In this document: piece after piece, positions 1 to 9,103 of the stretch
Numbering within the stretch: the stretch's first letter is position 1
Layout of the letters: the number at the start of each line of letters is the position of its first letter
Assembly: GCA_022822905.1 (NCBI GenBank)
Contig: JAJDYE010000027.1
Span: forward strand, 1-64,000
Reading direction: 5' to 3'
Source of the DNA: Acidimicrobiia bacterium
Lineage (GTDB): Bacteria; Actinomycetota; Acidimicrobiia; Acidimicrobiales; Bin134
Length of the DNA stretch: 64,000 nt
Position numbers and translations under genes: made by a program
The notes under the pieces: model-generated
Database searches by the model: none
The model's input: only the letters and a program-made list of their open reading frames with translations
Told to the model about the DNA's origin: nothing

Positions 1-164
1 CCGGCTGTTTGGGCCTGGGTGCGGCCCTCCAACACAACTGACAACACCACCGACCGGCGCAAGCTCATCCACCCACATCAGCGGACCCCGGCGTTTCACA
101 TGTCTCGACTCATGCGTTGCACATGTCCTGAACCAACACACCTCCCCGGGCACTAATTTGCCTC

Positions 165-193
165 TTGTGGCAGTCCAGGGCTTCTGGTAGTAT
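165..193 (+). promoter_or_regulatory. Candidate sigma-70-type promoter of the first small gene
   Basis: TTGTGG at 165-170 and TAGTAT at 188-193 are separated by exactly 17 bp. A Shine-Dalgarno-like AAAGGGG at 215-221 lies 8 nt before the ATG at 230, so this transcript would have a short leader. Bases 1-164 show no gene. Confidence 0.5.
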
Positions 194-229
194 GAAATAT
201 ATGGAGAAGATCTGAAAGGGGATTTGATA

Positions 230-496
230 ATGGCGACGCAGATGGAGTCCCGAGTATCCGCCCTTGAAGAGCGGGTGGCACGCCTAGAGGAGCACTCGGA
301 GGAGGAGGTAATCATCTTGCGAGAGATTACGGCCGAGGAGGCGCGGGCCGAGATCATCGATCTGTTTGCCACCGGGGAGACCCTCTACTACTCCGACATC
401 GCCGACCGTCTAAGACTCGACCTGGAAATGGTCGTTGAAATATGCCACCGGCTCGAAGAGGAAGACATGATCCACGTTGCCGACCACGCTGTTTGA
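230..496 (+). CDS. Small coiled-coil plus winged-helix-like protein
   Basis: An 88-residue protein of unknown function. Residues 3-30 form a heptad-like Leu/Val/Glu/Arg coiled coil. The rest (EITAEEARAEIIDLF, then YYSDIADRLRLDLEMVV) looks like a short winged-helix in which a helix-turn-helix reads 'activate locus by disease-of-state' no known specificity. The ATG at 230 is chosen over a TTG at 224 because AAAGGGG sits 8 nt upstream of it. It stands alone behind its own promoter. Similar short proteins act as DNA-binding regulators or subunits, but nothing here identifies a target. Confidence 0.65.
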   Translation: MATQMESRVSALEERVARLEEHSEEEVIILREITAEEARAEIIDLFATGETLYYSDIADRLRLDLEMVVEICHRLEEEDMIHVADHAV

Positions 497-689
497 CTAC
501 GGCGACGCCCTGAGAGGCGACCGCATCGCTATTACTGCCCGAAAGCTGAGCAAGCCTGCACTGGTCAACCAATCAGGTCGCCACAAGGCCACCCGTTTCA
601 CCGCCCGCGACAACGTCCATTGCGTCATCGAAAAGCCTCTCGCCGCCCGACCCAACCTGGGCATGAGCCAGAAAACTTGACCCGGGACA

Positions 690-1373
690 GTGCAGTCTCA
701 TTTCACTCCTGAGTTGTTTGAGTTCCTCTCTGAACTGCGGGCGAACAACGATCGCGATTGGTTTGGTGCGAACAAGGGCCGCTACGAGGAGCATGTCAAA
801 GAGCCGCTGTTGGCGTTCATTGTGGACTTTGAGCAGCACCTTCATTCGATCAGCGAGCACTTCGTGGCCGACTCGCGAGCGAATGGGGGCTCTATGTTCC
901 GCATCTACCGGGACGTCCGCTTTTCCAAGGACAAGTCCCCCTACAAGACCCAGGCCGCGGTCCACTTCCGCCACGAAGCGGGCAAATCGGCTCACGCGCC
1001 GGGGTTCTACCTGCATCTGGCGCCCGACGAGGTATTCGCAGGGGCTGGCATCTGGCGACCCGACTCGTCAACCGTGGGGCGGATCCGGAGCCGCATCGTG
1101 GAGGACCCAGGCGGCTGGGTGAGCGCTAAGGGTGACTCCAAATTCACACAGGTGTTCGATCTGACCGGTGATTCGCTGAAGCGGCCGCCTAAAGGGTTCG
1201 ACCCCGAGCACCCCTACCTCGAAGACCTCAAGCGCAAGGACCACGTAGCCACCTGCCACTTCGATGAAGACGAGGTGACCGCAGCAGGATTTATCGACGC
1301 ATTTGCAGATGCCTGCCGCACCTCATCGCCCTACATGGAATTCCTAACCAAAGCGGTGGGCCTTCCGTACTAA
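690..1373 (+). CDS. DUF2461 family protein
   Basis: A 227-residue protein matching the DUF2461 (TIGR02453) family by its N-terminal FTPELFEFLSELRANNDRDW region, the central MFRIYRDVRFSKDKSPYKT block and the GFYLHLAPDE stretch. Family members are about 220-230 residues and have no firmly assigned biochemical role. Translation starts at a GTG; no strong Shine-Dalgarno sequence is visible. The gene stands alone ahead of the permease. Assignment to the family is secure, the function is unknown. Confidence 0.85.
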   Translation: MQSHFTPELFEFLSELRANNDRDWFGANKGRYEEHVKEPLLAFIVDFEQHLHSISEHFVADSRANGGSMFRIYRDVRFSKDKSPYKTQAAVHFRHEAGKSAHAPGFYLHLAPDEVFAGAGIWRPDSSTVGRIRSRIVEDPGGWVSAKGDSKFTQVFDLTGDSLKRPPKGFDPEHPYLEDLKRKDHVATCHFDEDEVTAAGFIDAFADACRTSSPYMEFLTKAVGLPY

Positions 1374-1449
1374 CCGACGGCAGCGGGGAGTGCTGCATGT
1401 GTGGGTGGGTCGGGTTTGATGCTTGAAACTGCTGTCTGGCCTCGTAAGC

Positions 1450-3222
1450 ATGGGCGCCATGGAACAGGGCGATTTAGCTGATCAGCGTCGGATTCGGTTT
1501 GAGCCCGACGATAAGCCGCCGACTGCGCTGACGGCGGGGATGGGGCTTCAGTTTGCGATTCTCACCATTGCGGGCATTGTGCTCACGCCGGCAATCGTCA
1601 TTCGGGCTGCGGGCGGCAGTGACTCGTATCTGACCTGGGCGGTGTTCGCCGCGGCAATAGTCAGCGGCATCAGCACAATTCTCCAAGCGGTTCGGTTTGG
1701 GGGCATCGGGGCCGGGTACGTGCTCCTCATGGGGACGTCGGGCGCGTTTATCGCCGTATGCGTGGCGGCGTTGGTACAGGGAGGCCCCGAATTGCTGGCC
1801 GTGCTCGTGGTGGCATCGTCGCTGTTCCAGTTCTTGCTAGCCTCGAAGCTCTCGCTGTTTAGGAGACTGATCACGCCCGTGGTGGCCGGCACCGTGCTGA
1901 TGCTCATTGCGGTGACCGTGATGCCCCTCATATTCGACATGGTGACCGCGTCACCGGAAGGCGAATCCGAGTGGAGCGCGCCGACGAGCGCTCTGGTCAC
2001 CATTCTTGTGGTGATCGCCATCGCGCTGAAGTCTTCTGGCAGCCTGCGACTGTGGGCGCCGGTCATTGGCGTGGTGGCCGGCTCGATTGTGGCCGCCGCC
2101 TCTGGACTGTACGACTTCGATCAGGTGTCCGACGCCGCCTGGATCGGTGTGCCCGACAGCGGTTGGCCCGGTTTCGATTTCTCATTCGACACGGCGTTCT
2201 GGAGTCTGTTGCCCGCGTTTGTGATCGTCACGATCATCGGCGCGGTGGAGACCATTGGCGACTCAGTGGCCATCCAGCGCGTGTCGTGGCGCAAGCCTCG
2301 AGCGGTGGACTACCGCGTGGTGCAGGGAGCGGTGGCCGCTGACGGCACTGGCAATCTGCTGTCGGGGCTGGCCGGCACAGTGCCCAATACCACCTACTCA
2401 TCAAGCGTCTCCATTACCGAATTGACCGGCGTGGCCGCTCGCCGCGTGGGTGTCGCCATCGGCGTCGTATTCATCGTGTTCGCTTTCTTGCCCAAGTTCT
2501 TGGCGCTGGTACTCGCTATCCCCGATGCGGTGGTGGCGGCGTATGTCACCGTTCTGATCTCGCTGCTGTTCGTGGTGGGCATGAGGATCGTTTCCGAAGA
2601 GGCTGCGGACTACCGAAAGGGCCTGATCGCGGGCATCGCCTTCTGGCTCGGCGTCGGATTCCAGAACAGCCTGATCTTCCCGGAATACCTGGAAGGCTTC
2701 GCCGGGGGCTTCTTGGAGAACGGCATGACTTCAGGCGGCCTCGTCGCCATCGTGCTGACGCTGTTCACAGAGGCCACCCAATCCCGCCGCCAGCGGCTGC
2801 GCACCAATCTGGCAATGCCGGAGCTCCCCGGCATCCAGGAGTTCCTGGGCGGCTTCGCAAAGCGCCACGGCTGGGCGGCATCGATGTCGCAGAGGCTGGA
2901 CGCGGTGGCCGAGGAGACAATGGTCACGCTGCTCGACGCCGAGCATGCCGGAGACGCCCCCGATGACCGAACACTGCGCGTCACCGCCAGCAAGCAGGAC
3001 GGGCGGGCGGTGCTCGAGTTCGTTGCCGCGGCCCGAGGGGAGAACATTGAGGACCGTCTGGCGGTGCTTGACGAGCCGACGGCCGACCGGCCCGTCGAGC
3101 GCGATGTCTCACTGCGGCTACTTCAGCACTACGCCACTTCGGTGCTCCACCAGCAGTACCACGAACTCGAGATCGTCACCGTGCACGTCAACCCCCCAGC
3201 TGGTGATGGTTCGCATGAATAG
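1450..3222 (+). CDS. NCS2 (xanthine/uracil) permease with C-terminal extra domain
   Basis: About 590 residues. Residues 30-450 contain roughly 12-14 hydrophobic segments of the nucleobase:cation symporter-2 fold, including an ETIGDSVAIQ block in the region where this family has its substrate-binding QNNG/ExxGD motifs. The protein is longer than typical NCS2 permeases (430-480 residues). The last 120 residues are soluble, beginning near RLDAVAEETMVTLLDAE, and resemble a degenerate HATPase/anti-sigma-like domain (inference). ATG 1450 is preferred to an upstream TTG at 1423. The 3' end overlaps the start of the carboxylesterase, suggesting cotranscription. It likely imports a purine or pyrimidine base; the substrate cannot be read from sequence. 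Confidence 0.82.
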   Translation: MGAMEQGDLADQRRIRFEPDDKPPTALTAGMGLQFAILTIAGIVLTPAIVIRAAGGSDSYLTWAVFAAAIVSGISTILQAVRFGGIGAGYVLLMGTSGAFIAVCVAALVQGGPELLAVLVVASSLFQFLLASKLSLFRRLITPVVAGTVLMLIAVTVMPLIFDMVTASPEGESEWSAPTSALVTILVVIAIALKSSGSLRLWAPVIGVVAGSIVAAASGLYDFDQVSDAAWIGVPDSGWPGFDFSFDTAFWSLLPAFVIVTIIGAVETIGDSVAIQRVSWRKPRAVDYRVVQGAVAADGTGNLLSGLAGTVPNTTYSSSVSITELTGVAARRVGVAIGVVFIVFAFLPKFLALVLAIPDAVVAAYVTVLISLLFVVGMRIVSEEAADYRKGLIAGIAFWLGVGFQNSLIFPEYLEGFAGGFLENGMTSGGLVAIVLTLFTEATQSRRQRLRTNLAMPELPGIQEFLGGFAKRHGWAASMSQRLDAVAEETMVTLLDAEHAGDAPDDRTLRVTASKQDGRAVLEFVAAARGENIEDRLAVLDEPTADRPVERDVSLRLLQHYATSVLHQQYHELEIVTVHVNPPAGDGSHE

Positions 3223-4780
3223 TCCCACCGGGTTGGCGTCTGTGGTTGAGACGACGAATGGGCCGGTTCGGGGCACGGTCGCAGATACGCCCTATGGGCC
3301 GGTTTGCCAGTACCTGGGGATTCCGTATGGGAAGCCGCCGGTGGGGGAGCGCCGGTTCTTCGCGCCTGAGGCGGCAGAGCCGTGGGATGAGGTGCTGGAT
3401 GCGAGTGCCTTCGGGCCCGATCCCGTCCAGGCGGTCGACGGCCCCTACACCGGGGTGATCCCGGGAGCGGATGCGACCTCGGTATCGGAGGACTGCTTGA
3501 CCCTTAACGTGTGGGTGCCGGCAGAGGCTGAGGGTGGCTTGCCGGTAATGGTCTGGATCTACGGGGGTGCGTTTCTCACCGGGGGAGGCTCGTTCCCGCT
3601 CTACAACGGGGCGAGGCTGGCGGCCGAGCAGCAGGTGGTGGTGGCCTCGGTGAACTATCGGGTGGGGGCACTGGGGTTCATGGACCTGCGCCAGGTGCCG
3701 GGCGGTGAGGGAACCACGGCCAACTGCGGTCTACATGACGTGCGGCTCGGCCTCGACTGGGTGGCGGCCAATGCGGGAAATTTCGACGGCGATCCGGGCA
3801 CCCTGACCGGGTTCGGCGAGTCGGCGGGGGCGGGGTCGATGCTGCATCTCCTGGGCAGTCCGGGCATCTCGGCGGTGCTGCGGCGAGCCATCATGCAGAG
3901 CCCCGGCGTCGACATGACCCAATCGCCCGACGTTGCGGCCACAGTGGCGCAAGCCTTCATGAAACATGCCGGGGTGAGCGACGTCGCCGGGCTGCGGGAG
4001 CTGGAGCCAGAGGCAATTTTCGAGGCCCAGCTTCCGACGGTCATGGACATGTTTGCCACCGCGGGGGCCATGCCGTTCCACCCCGTGATCGACGGATCGC
4101 TCATCTCGGCAAAGCCGGCAGAGCTGCTCCAAGCGGGAACAGCGACCGACGTCGATGTGCTGATCGGCGCCACAGCCCACGAGCTGCGCCTGTTCCATCA
4201 GGAACTGCCCGAGGAGAGCGCCGAGCAGATACTCCATCACACGGTGAGCGGTCACATAAGCGAGAGGACTGGTACCGAGCCCTCTCCCAGCGACGTGAAG
4301 GCTGTAGTGGGGGAGTACCGCCAAGCTGCCGAGGGCACACCCTGGACCTCCGACTCCGACATCCTGACCGCCATCAACACCGATGTCTCCATGAGGGAGC
4401 CGATAGAGCGCATCGCCGACTTTCGGGCCGCAACTGGGGCAAGTACCTACCTCTACGACTTCCGGTGGTGCTCCCTGGCCGATCCGGATAAGGGGGCTTT
4501 CCATGCCATCGACTTGCCCTTCGCCTTCGACAGCTTTCACGTGGACGGCTGGCGCGAGTTCATTGGTGCCGATAACGCCGCCGAAGCGCTGGGCCGAGGC
4601 ATGCGATCGGCATGGGCGGCCTTCGCCCGTACTGGAGACCCTTCAACCGCCGAGCTCGGCCCCTGGCCCCGCTACGACCTCAACCAGCGTATGGCCATGA
4701 TTCTCGACGCCACCTCAACTCTGGCTTCCGACCCCCTCCAAAGGGAGCGGTCTATGTGGCGGCCGTCGTCAGACGGCTAG
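3206..4780 (+). CDS. Type-B carboxylesterase
   Basis: A 524-residue alpha/beta hydrolase of the carboxylesterase/lipase type B family. It shows YLGIPYGKPPVGERRF near residue 37, the EDCLTLNVW signature near 96, an oxyanion-hole YGGAF near 119, the nucleophile elbow GESAGAG with Ser206, and the His-containing FHAIDLPFAF block near the C-terminus. No signal peptide is visible, so it is probably cytoplasmic. The start is ATG 3206 or ATG 3215; both overlap the permease stop at 3222, which implies translational coupling. The pairing suggests ester hydrolysis linked to uptake, but the substrate is unknown. Confidence 0.88.
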   Translation: MVRMNSPTGLASVVETTNGPVRGTVADTPYGPVCQYLGIPYGKPPVGERRFFAPEAAEPWDEVLDASAFGPDPVQAVDGPYTGVIPGADATSVSEDCLTLNVWVPAEAEGGLPVMVWIYGGAFLTGGGSFPLYNGARLAAEQQVVVASVNYRVGALGFMDLRQVPGGEGTTANCGLHDVRLGLDWVAANAGNFDGDPGTLTGFGESAGAGSMLHLLGSPGISAVLRRAIMQSPGVDMTQSPDVAATVAQAFMKHAGVSDVAGLRELEPEAIFEAQLPTVMDMFATAGAMPFHPVIDGSLISAKPAELLQAGTATDVDVLIGATAHELRLFHQELPEESAEQILHHTVSGHISERTGTEPSPSDVKAVVGEYRQAAEGTPWTSDSDILTAINTDVSMREPIERIADFRAATGASTYLYDFRWCSLADPDKGAFHAIDLPFAFDSFHVDGWREFIGADNAAEALGRGMRSAWAAFARTGDPSTAELGPWPRYDLNQRMAMILDATSTLASDPLQRERSMWRPSSDG

Positions 4781-4791
4781 CTGGGAGCGCT

Positions 4792-5637
4792 TCAGTAGAT
4801 CTCGGGGACAAAGGTCTGGTCTGACATGGGAGGGCGCACGTAGCCGGTTCTGTCCTGGCGCTCGGGGAGCTCGACCTCCTCCCAGGGCACTTCCTCGTAG
4901 GGGATCATCGACAATAAGTGCGAGATGCAGTTCAGCCGGGCTGCCTTCTTGGAGTCGGCATTGACCACATACCAAGGGGCCTGCTTGATGTCGGTGTGGG
5001 CGAAAAGGGTGTCCTTGGCCTTGGAGAACTCCACCCACCGGGTTCGGCCCTCGATGTCGATCGGCGAGAGCTTCCAACGTCGCAACGGATCGTTGATCCG
5101 GTTGTGGAACCGGCGCTCCTGCTCCTCGTCGCTCACCGAGAACCAGTACTTGATCAAGATGATCCCCGATCGCACCAGCATCCGCTCGAACTCTGGGCAC
5201 GACCGCAAAAACTCCCGATACTCCTCCTCGGTGCAGAACCCCATCACCGGCTCCACCACTCCCCGGTTGTACCAACTGCGGTCGAAGAGGATCATCTCCC
5301 CGGCGGCGGGCAGCTCGGCCACATAGCGCTGGAACCACCACTGGGTCTTCTCCCGGTCGCTGGGGGTGCCCAGCGCCACCACCCGAACCACCCGGGGGTT
5401 GGTGCGCTCGGCGATCCGCTTGATCACCCCGCCCTTGCCGGCCGCGTCGCGCCCCTCGAAGATCACCACCACCTTGAGCCCTTTGTGGCGGATCCAGCGC
5501 TGCAACCGCACCAACTCCTCTTGGAGTCGAGACAGTTCCCGCTCGTAGTCCTTCTTCTTGATCCCCGGGCGCGGCTCAGGCCTTGGGGCATCCGCTCCGG
5601 CGATTCCCAGAACATCGTGCTCAGGTTCTGGACTCAT
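4792..5637 (-). CDS. ppk2: Polyphosphate kinase 2 family protein
   Basis: A 281-residue PPK2 that transfers phosphate between polyphosphate and nucleotides. The Walker A motif GRDAAGKGG is at residues 62-70, the Walker B/lid motif FDRSWYNR at 118-125, and RFHNRINDPLRRWKLSP lies in the lid region. The one-domain length fits class I-type enzymes, which act on nucleoside diphosphates, but class cannot be proven here. It is transcribed toward the carboxylesterase (convergent, 11-bp gap) and has a leaderless-type promoter just upstream. Confidence 0.93.
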   Translation of the reverse strand: MSPEPEHDVLGIAGADAPRPEPRPGIKKKDYERELSRLQEELVRLQRWIRHKGLKVVVIFEGRDAAGKGGVIKRIAERTNPRVVRVVALGTPSDREKTQWWFQRYVAELPAAGEMILFDRSWYNRGVVEPVMGFCTEEEYREFLRSCPEFERMLVRSGIILIKYWFSVSDEEQERRFHNRINDPLRRWKLSPIDIEGRTRWVEFSKAKDTLFAHTDIKQAPWYVVNADSKKAARLNCISHLLSMIPYEEVPWEEVELPERQDRTGYVRPPMSDQTFVPEIY

Positions 5638-5643
5638 GCCTTG

Positions 5644-5649
5644 AGGGTA
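5644..5649 (-). promoter_or_regulatory. Leaderless-type -10 box of ppk2
   Basis: TACCCT on the minus strand ends 6 nt before the ppk2 ATG, placing the expected transcription start at the start codon. No Shine-Dalgarno sequence is present. Confidence 0.5.
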
Positions 5650-5800
5650 GTTCCGGCACTATTTTCCGACAATAGGGTCAATTGGTCGGGTTCGAGCCGC
5701 AGCGGGGGACCCGACCAGTAATTCACGTCACGGGGTCATATGATCCGGTTTGCGGGTGGGTCCGTCGGGGGCATCAAGAGTCTTCGGAGGATCGCAAACC

Positions 5801-6925
5801 TTGAATTACTACGTGATAGCCGCCGGCATTGTGGTCGGAGCGGCGATGGGTGCAGCTTCTGTCACTTGGATTCAGCGGGGGGTTGGAACCGGCTGGATTC
5901 TTCTGGGCGTGGCGGGCGTTGGCGTTGGCGGCACCATGGCTTTTGCCGCGGTGGCTTTGCTCTTTACCGGACCAGACCACTTCATGGTCGTCCATGTCGC
6001 ATATCTGGTCTGCGTTTTAGGCCTCCCGTTGGCCGGGGCGATTGTGTTGGCGTTTGGCCGTCCCTGCCCCCTGATCATCACCGCCCTCTGCCTCGTCTCG
6101 TTCACGGCGATTCCGGTTGGTGTCTACGCCACTCACATCGAACCGTTCTGGCTGCGAGTGGATGCAGCGACGCTGGCCGTTGAAGGCATCGGCGAGGACA
6201 TCCGTATCGGTGTGATCGCAGATCTTCAGACCACCTCCATCGGCAACTACGAGAATGAGGCAATCGACCGCTTGATCTCCTTCGAGCCCGACATTGTGGT
6301 GTTCCCCGGAGACTTGCATCAGATCGAAGCGGGCCAGTTCGACGGGCGAGCACCGCAATTCACACAGCTTGTTCAACGGCTTGTCGCCTCAGTGCCTGTT
6401 GTCTACCTGGTCAACGGACACTCCGACACCGTTGCTGAACTTCACCAGATCACCCGCGGGACGGGGGCCAAGGTGCTCGACAATGAGATCGCCACGTTGG
6501 AGATGAACGGCAATGTCATCAACATTGCGGGAGTGTCGCTGCTCGGCCGCGATTATGAACCTGCTGCAAAACTGGCTGTTGACCGGCTCGCCGCTGCCGA
6601 CCCTTCCGGCGTGCGGATCCTGCTGGCCCACGAACCAGACGCAATCAAGTTGCTGCAGGGAAACACAGTGGACCTGCTCGTCTCGGGCCATACTCACGGC
6701 GGGCAGGTTGCGATCCCGTTCTTCGGCCCTCCCATTACCGCGTCCAACGTGCCGAGACACATCGCGGCCGGGGGCTTGCACGAGCTTCACGGCATCCCGA
6801 CCTATGTGTCCACCGGAGTAGGGCGCGAGCGGGGCAACGCCCCTCAACTCCGCTTCGGCGTCCGACCGTCGATCGGAATCATCGACCTGGTAGGCCAGGG
6901 CGAATCCAGTCTCGGAACCGGCTAG
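5801..6925 (+). CDS. Membrane-anchored metallophosphoesterase
   Basis: A 374-residue calcineurin-like phosphoesterase. Residues 3-110 contain four predicted membrane helices; the catalytic domain follows and probably lies at the membrane surface. Metal-site motifs are partly unusual: DLQ (D141, Q143) replaces the common DxH, GDLH (D171) is present, NGHSD (205-209) takes the place of GNHD, and the C-terminal HEPD and GHTHGGQ motifs are intact. The TTG at 5801 is chosen because CGGAGGA at 5785-5791 gives a strong Shine-Dalgarno match with 9-nt spacing. It meets the minus-strand DUF1214 gene tail to tail in a shared CTAG. Substrate unknown. Confidence 0.83.
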   Translation: MNYYVIAAGIVVGAAMGAASVTWIQRGVGTGWILLGVAGVGVGGTMAFAAVALLFTGPDHFMVVHVAYLVCVLGLPLAGAIVLAFGRPCPLIITALCLVSFTAIPVGVYATHIEPFWLRVDAATLAVEGIGEDIRIGVIADLQTTSIGNYENEAIDRLISFEPDIVVFPGDLHQIEAGQFDGRAPQFTQLVQRLVASVPVVYLVNGHSDTVAELHQITRGTGAKVLDNEIATLEMNGNVINIAGVSLLGRDYEPAAKLAVDRLAAADPSGVRILLAHEPDAIKLLQGNTVDLLVSGHTHGGQVAIPFFGPPITASNVPRHIAAGGLHELHGIPTYVSTGVGRERGNAPQLRFGVRPSIGIIDLVGQGESSLGTG

Positions 6926-8025
6926 CGGAGGCTCTCCAGGTCGGCGACGTTCATCACTCGGAGGGTGGGGGGGATGTCTTCCACTACCTGGTTGTAGCGC
7001 ATTCCCATGGTGCCGTGGCTTCGGTAGGCGGTGTGGATCCAGTTGGCGAAGCCGGGATCTTTGTCGGCCACGATGATGCGGGCCGTGCCGTCGGGCTCGT
7101 ACACCGCGGTGTGCTTGTTCACGGTCACCTGGAGCCAGTCGTAGTCGAGCGACTCCTCCCAGATGTTGTTGAGCTGGAAGTTCCAGTAGTACACGTCAAT
7201 TGGAGGAACGTCGATCGCCAGGGCCTGGCCGGGCTCGAGCACCCAATAGCCGTGGCGGAACTTCTGGGTGGGGTCGCCCCAACCACCGGGCTTGTCGTGG
7301 GTGGGAAGGAACTCGAGCGTGTTGGGCCGCTCTTGGAACATGTCCAGCCATTCGACGAATCGCCGCGCGATGCCGTGAACCCCCAGCGCGGCCCGGGCGA
7401 GGCCATGAGTCAGCCGTTGGGCGCTCAGCGGGGGAGGAAGCTCGTCGGGCCCGTTGAGACACTCGATCTGGAGCTCGGAGGGCCGCTCGACGGAACGGTC
7501 GAGGTAGAAGTTGCGAATGGCGATCTGATTGGTTTCCGGTCCCGTCTGGAGCCACCGCTGCCCGGGTTCCAATTCCGGTTCGCTCGCGCTGGCGATCACG
7601 TCCACCTGCTCGCCCGGTTGGGGATCGTTGAAAGCCAGGGCGCCCTGCCGGCCGGGGGGCGCACCTCCCATCCCGAAGCTGCCGGAGAGTGCGTTCAAGC
7701 TCAGATAATTCACCGTGCCCCGCGGCCCGCGGATGCGGTAGTCGTAGGCACCGCTGATGGGGACGCCCTGGTAGAGGGCATCGGGGTTGTCGCATCCGAT
7801 CTTCACGTTGTGGGCGATGGGCAAGATCTGGGTGTGGGCCGGGCCGTGGTTTTCAAGGCGCCCGAGCTCTCCTCGGGTCAGACGGCTCAGATAGCGGAAA
7901 CCCTCAAGCCGGTCGAGGTCGTCGGTGCTGTTGTCGAGGATGATCTGGCCGGCCTCTTTCAAGTTGTCGCAGAAGTCGGCCCAGACCTTTCCATTGACTG
8001 CGTTCTCCTGGATCTCATCACTCAT
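6922..8025 (-). CDS. DUF1214 domain protein, copy 1
   Basis: A 367-residue protein whose C-terminal half has DUF1214 features: YWNFQLNNIW, SLDYDWLQVTVNKH and HGTMGMRYNQV. The N-terminal part contains GAYDYRIRGPRGTVNYLSL, also seen in copy 2 at 48733-49917. The family has no established enzyme activity; in actinobacteria it is often found with lipid or xenobiotic genes. The start is fixed by AGGAGG 8 nt upstream of the ATG at 8025. No signal peptide or membrane segment is evident. Confidence 0.82.
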   Translation of the reverse strand: MSDEIQENAVNGKVWADFCDNLKEAGQIILDNSTDDLDRLEGFRYLSRLTRGELGRLENHGPAHTQILPIAHNVKIGCDNPDALYQGVPISGAYDYRIRGPRGTVNYLSLNALSGSFGMGGAPPGRQGALAFNDPQPGEQVDVIASASEPELEPGQRWLQTGPETNQIAIRNFYLDRSVERPSELQIECLNGPDELPPPLSAQRLTHGLARAALGVHGIARRFVEWLDMFQERPNTLEFLPTHDKPGGWGDPTQKFRHGYWVLEPGQALAIDVPPIDVYYWNFQLNNIWEESLDYDWLQVTVNKHTAVYEPDGTARIIVADKDPGFANWIHTAYRSHGTMGMRYNQVVEDIPPTLRVMNVADLESLR

Positions 8026-8121
8026 CGGTGTTCGCCTCCTGCCATCGTTGTGTGCCAAAAGGCTAGTGGTGCTCCTGGTTTTGGCTTCTAGCCGAAGCAG
8101 TGTGCAGCTGTGGCGGGTGGG

Positions 8122-8127
8122 TAGCAT
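8122..8127 (+). promoter_or_regulatory. Leaderless-type -10 box before the coiled-coil gene
   Basis: TAGCAT ends 6 nt before GTG 8134. This would drive the three overlapping genes that end with polA. Confidence 0.5.
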
Positions 8128-8133
8128 CGGCTC

Positions 8134-8424
8134 GTGGTCCAGAGCAGGGCAGAACGGCGGTTGGCTGAATTGACCGACCGGTTGAAGCGGCTGCGAGCCG
8201 ACCTGGAAGTGGCCGAGGAGCAGTACCTGCACTTCGAGGACCTGGCTGAAGATGCCCGACTGCGGGCCCTGGTATCGGAGACCCCCGCCGCTGAGCGCCA
8301 ACACCGCGACGCTGCCCGCCAGGCCGAGACCATGGCCCGGCATCGGGCCCGGCTCCGGGAGGAGATCGGCAGTTTGGAGGAGCAGCAAGACGATCTGCTG
8401 GACAGGTTCTATTCCGATGTCTGA
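8134..8424 (+). CDS. Small coiled-coil protein upstream of ANTAR regulator
   Basis: A 96-residue, almost entirely helical, charged protein (AERRLAELTDRLKRLRADLE, later ETMARHRARLREEIGSLEEQ). It is predicted to be a coiled coil with no membrane segment. Its 3' end overlaps the response-regulator start by 8 nt, so the two are probably translationally coupled. The function is not recognised; a structural or partner role for the regulator is only a contextual guess. Confidence 0.75.
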   Translation: MVQSRAERRLAELTDRLKRLRADLEVAEEQYLHFEDLAEDARLRALVSETPAAERQHRDAARQAETMARHRARLREEIGSLEEQQDDLLDRFYSDV

Positions 8425-9103
8425 CCCGTCGGCCCCGCCCGACTCCACCTCGGCTGCCGATCCGTCGGCCCAGTCTGTCCCCTCCCGATCGACCGATCCG
8501 GTGCGGATCGTGTTGGCCGAGGACGAGGCCATCATCCGCCTCGACTTGCGGGAGACCCTGGAGGAGGAGGGTTACGTGGTGGTGGGCGAGACCAGCCGGG
8601 GCGACCAGGTGCTCGACTTAGTGCGGGAGAAGCGCCCCGACGTGGCCATACTCGATGTGAAGATGCCGGGGACCGACGGGATCACCGCCGCCGGTCAGAT
8701 CCGCGACGAGCGGCTGTGCGCGGTGCTGCTGCTTACCGCCTTCAGCCAGCGGGACCTGATTGCCCGAGCCGCCGATGCTGGCGCGCTGGCCTACCTGGTG
8801 AAGCCCTTCGAGCGGGCCGAGCTGGTGCCCGCGGTGGAGGTGGCCCTGGTGCGGTTCCGAGAGCTGGTGGCGCTCAACCACCAGGTGGAACGGGCCGAGG
8901 CCCGATTGGAAGCACGCAAGGCCATCGACCGGGCCAAGGGGCGGCTCATGGACGTGGTCGCCATGTCGGAGTCCGACGCCTACAGCCACATCCAGCACCA
9001 GGCCATGAGCGAGCGCCGTCCCATGGCCGAGGTGGCCGCCGAGATTGTCGAGATGGGCGACGACCAGCTGAAAGCCTTGAGCGGGGTCCGCGCCGATGGC
9101 TGA
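8417..9103 (+). CDS. pdtaR: Response regulator with ANTAR RNA-binding output domain
   Basis: A 228-residue two-component regulator. The receiver domain spans about residues 29-145 with acidic residues E35-D36, phosphoacceptor D80, T107 and K129. The ANTAR domain at about 160-215 contains KAIDRAKGRLMD and the AYSHIQHQAMSERRPMAEVA helix, which in this family binds paired hairpins in RNA to cause antitermination. The N-terminal 28 residues are Ser/Pro/Asp-rich and probably disordered. It overlaps the gene before it and polA after it by 8 nt each. Proximity to polA matches Rv1626 (PdtaR) of Mycobacterium. Its cognate kinase is not in this window. Confidence 0.88.
   Translation: MSDPSAPPDSTSAADPSAQSVPSRSTDPVRIVLAEDEAIIRLDLRETLEEEGYVVVGETSRGDQVLDLVREKRPDVAILDVKMPGTDGITAAGQIRDERLCAVLLLTAFSQRDLIARAADAGALAYLVKPFERAELVPAVEVALVRFRELVALNHQVERAEARLEARKAIDRAKGRLMDVVAMSESDAYSHIQHQAMSERRPMAEVAAEIVEMGDDQLKALSGVRADG

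Noticed and set aside
477..680. 67-codon plus-strand frame between the first two genes
   Set aside because: No ribosome-binding site, no family resemblance, and it overlaps the end of the first gene in another frame.
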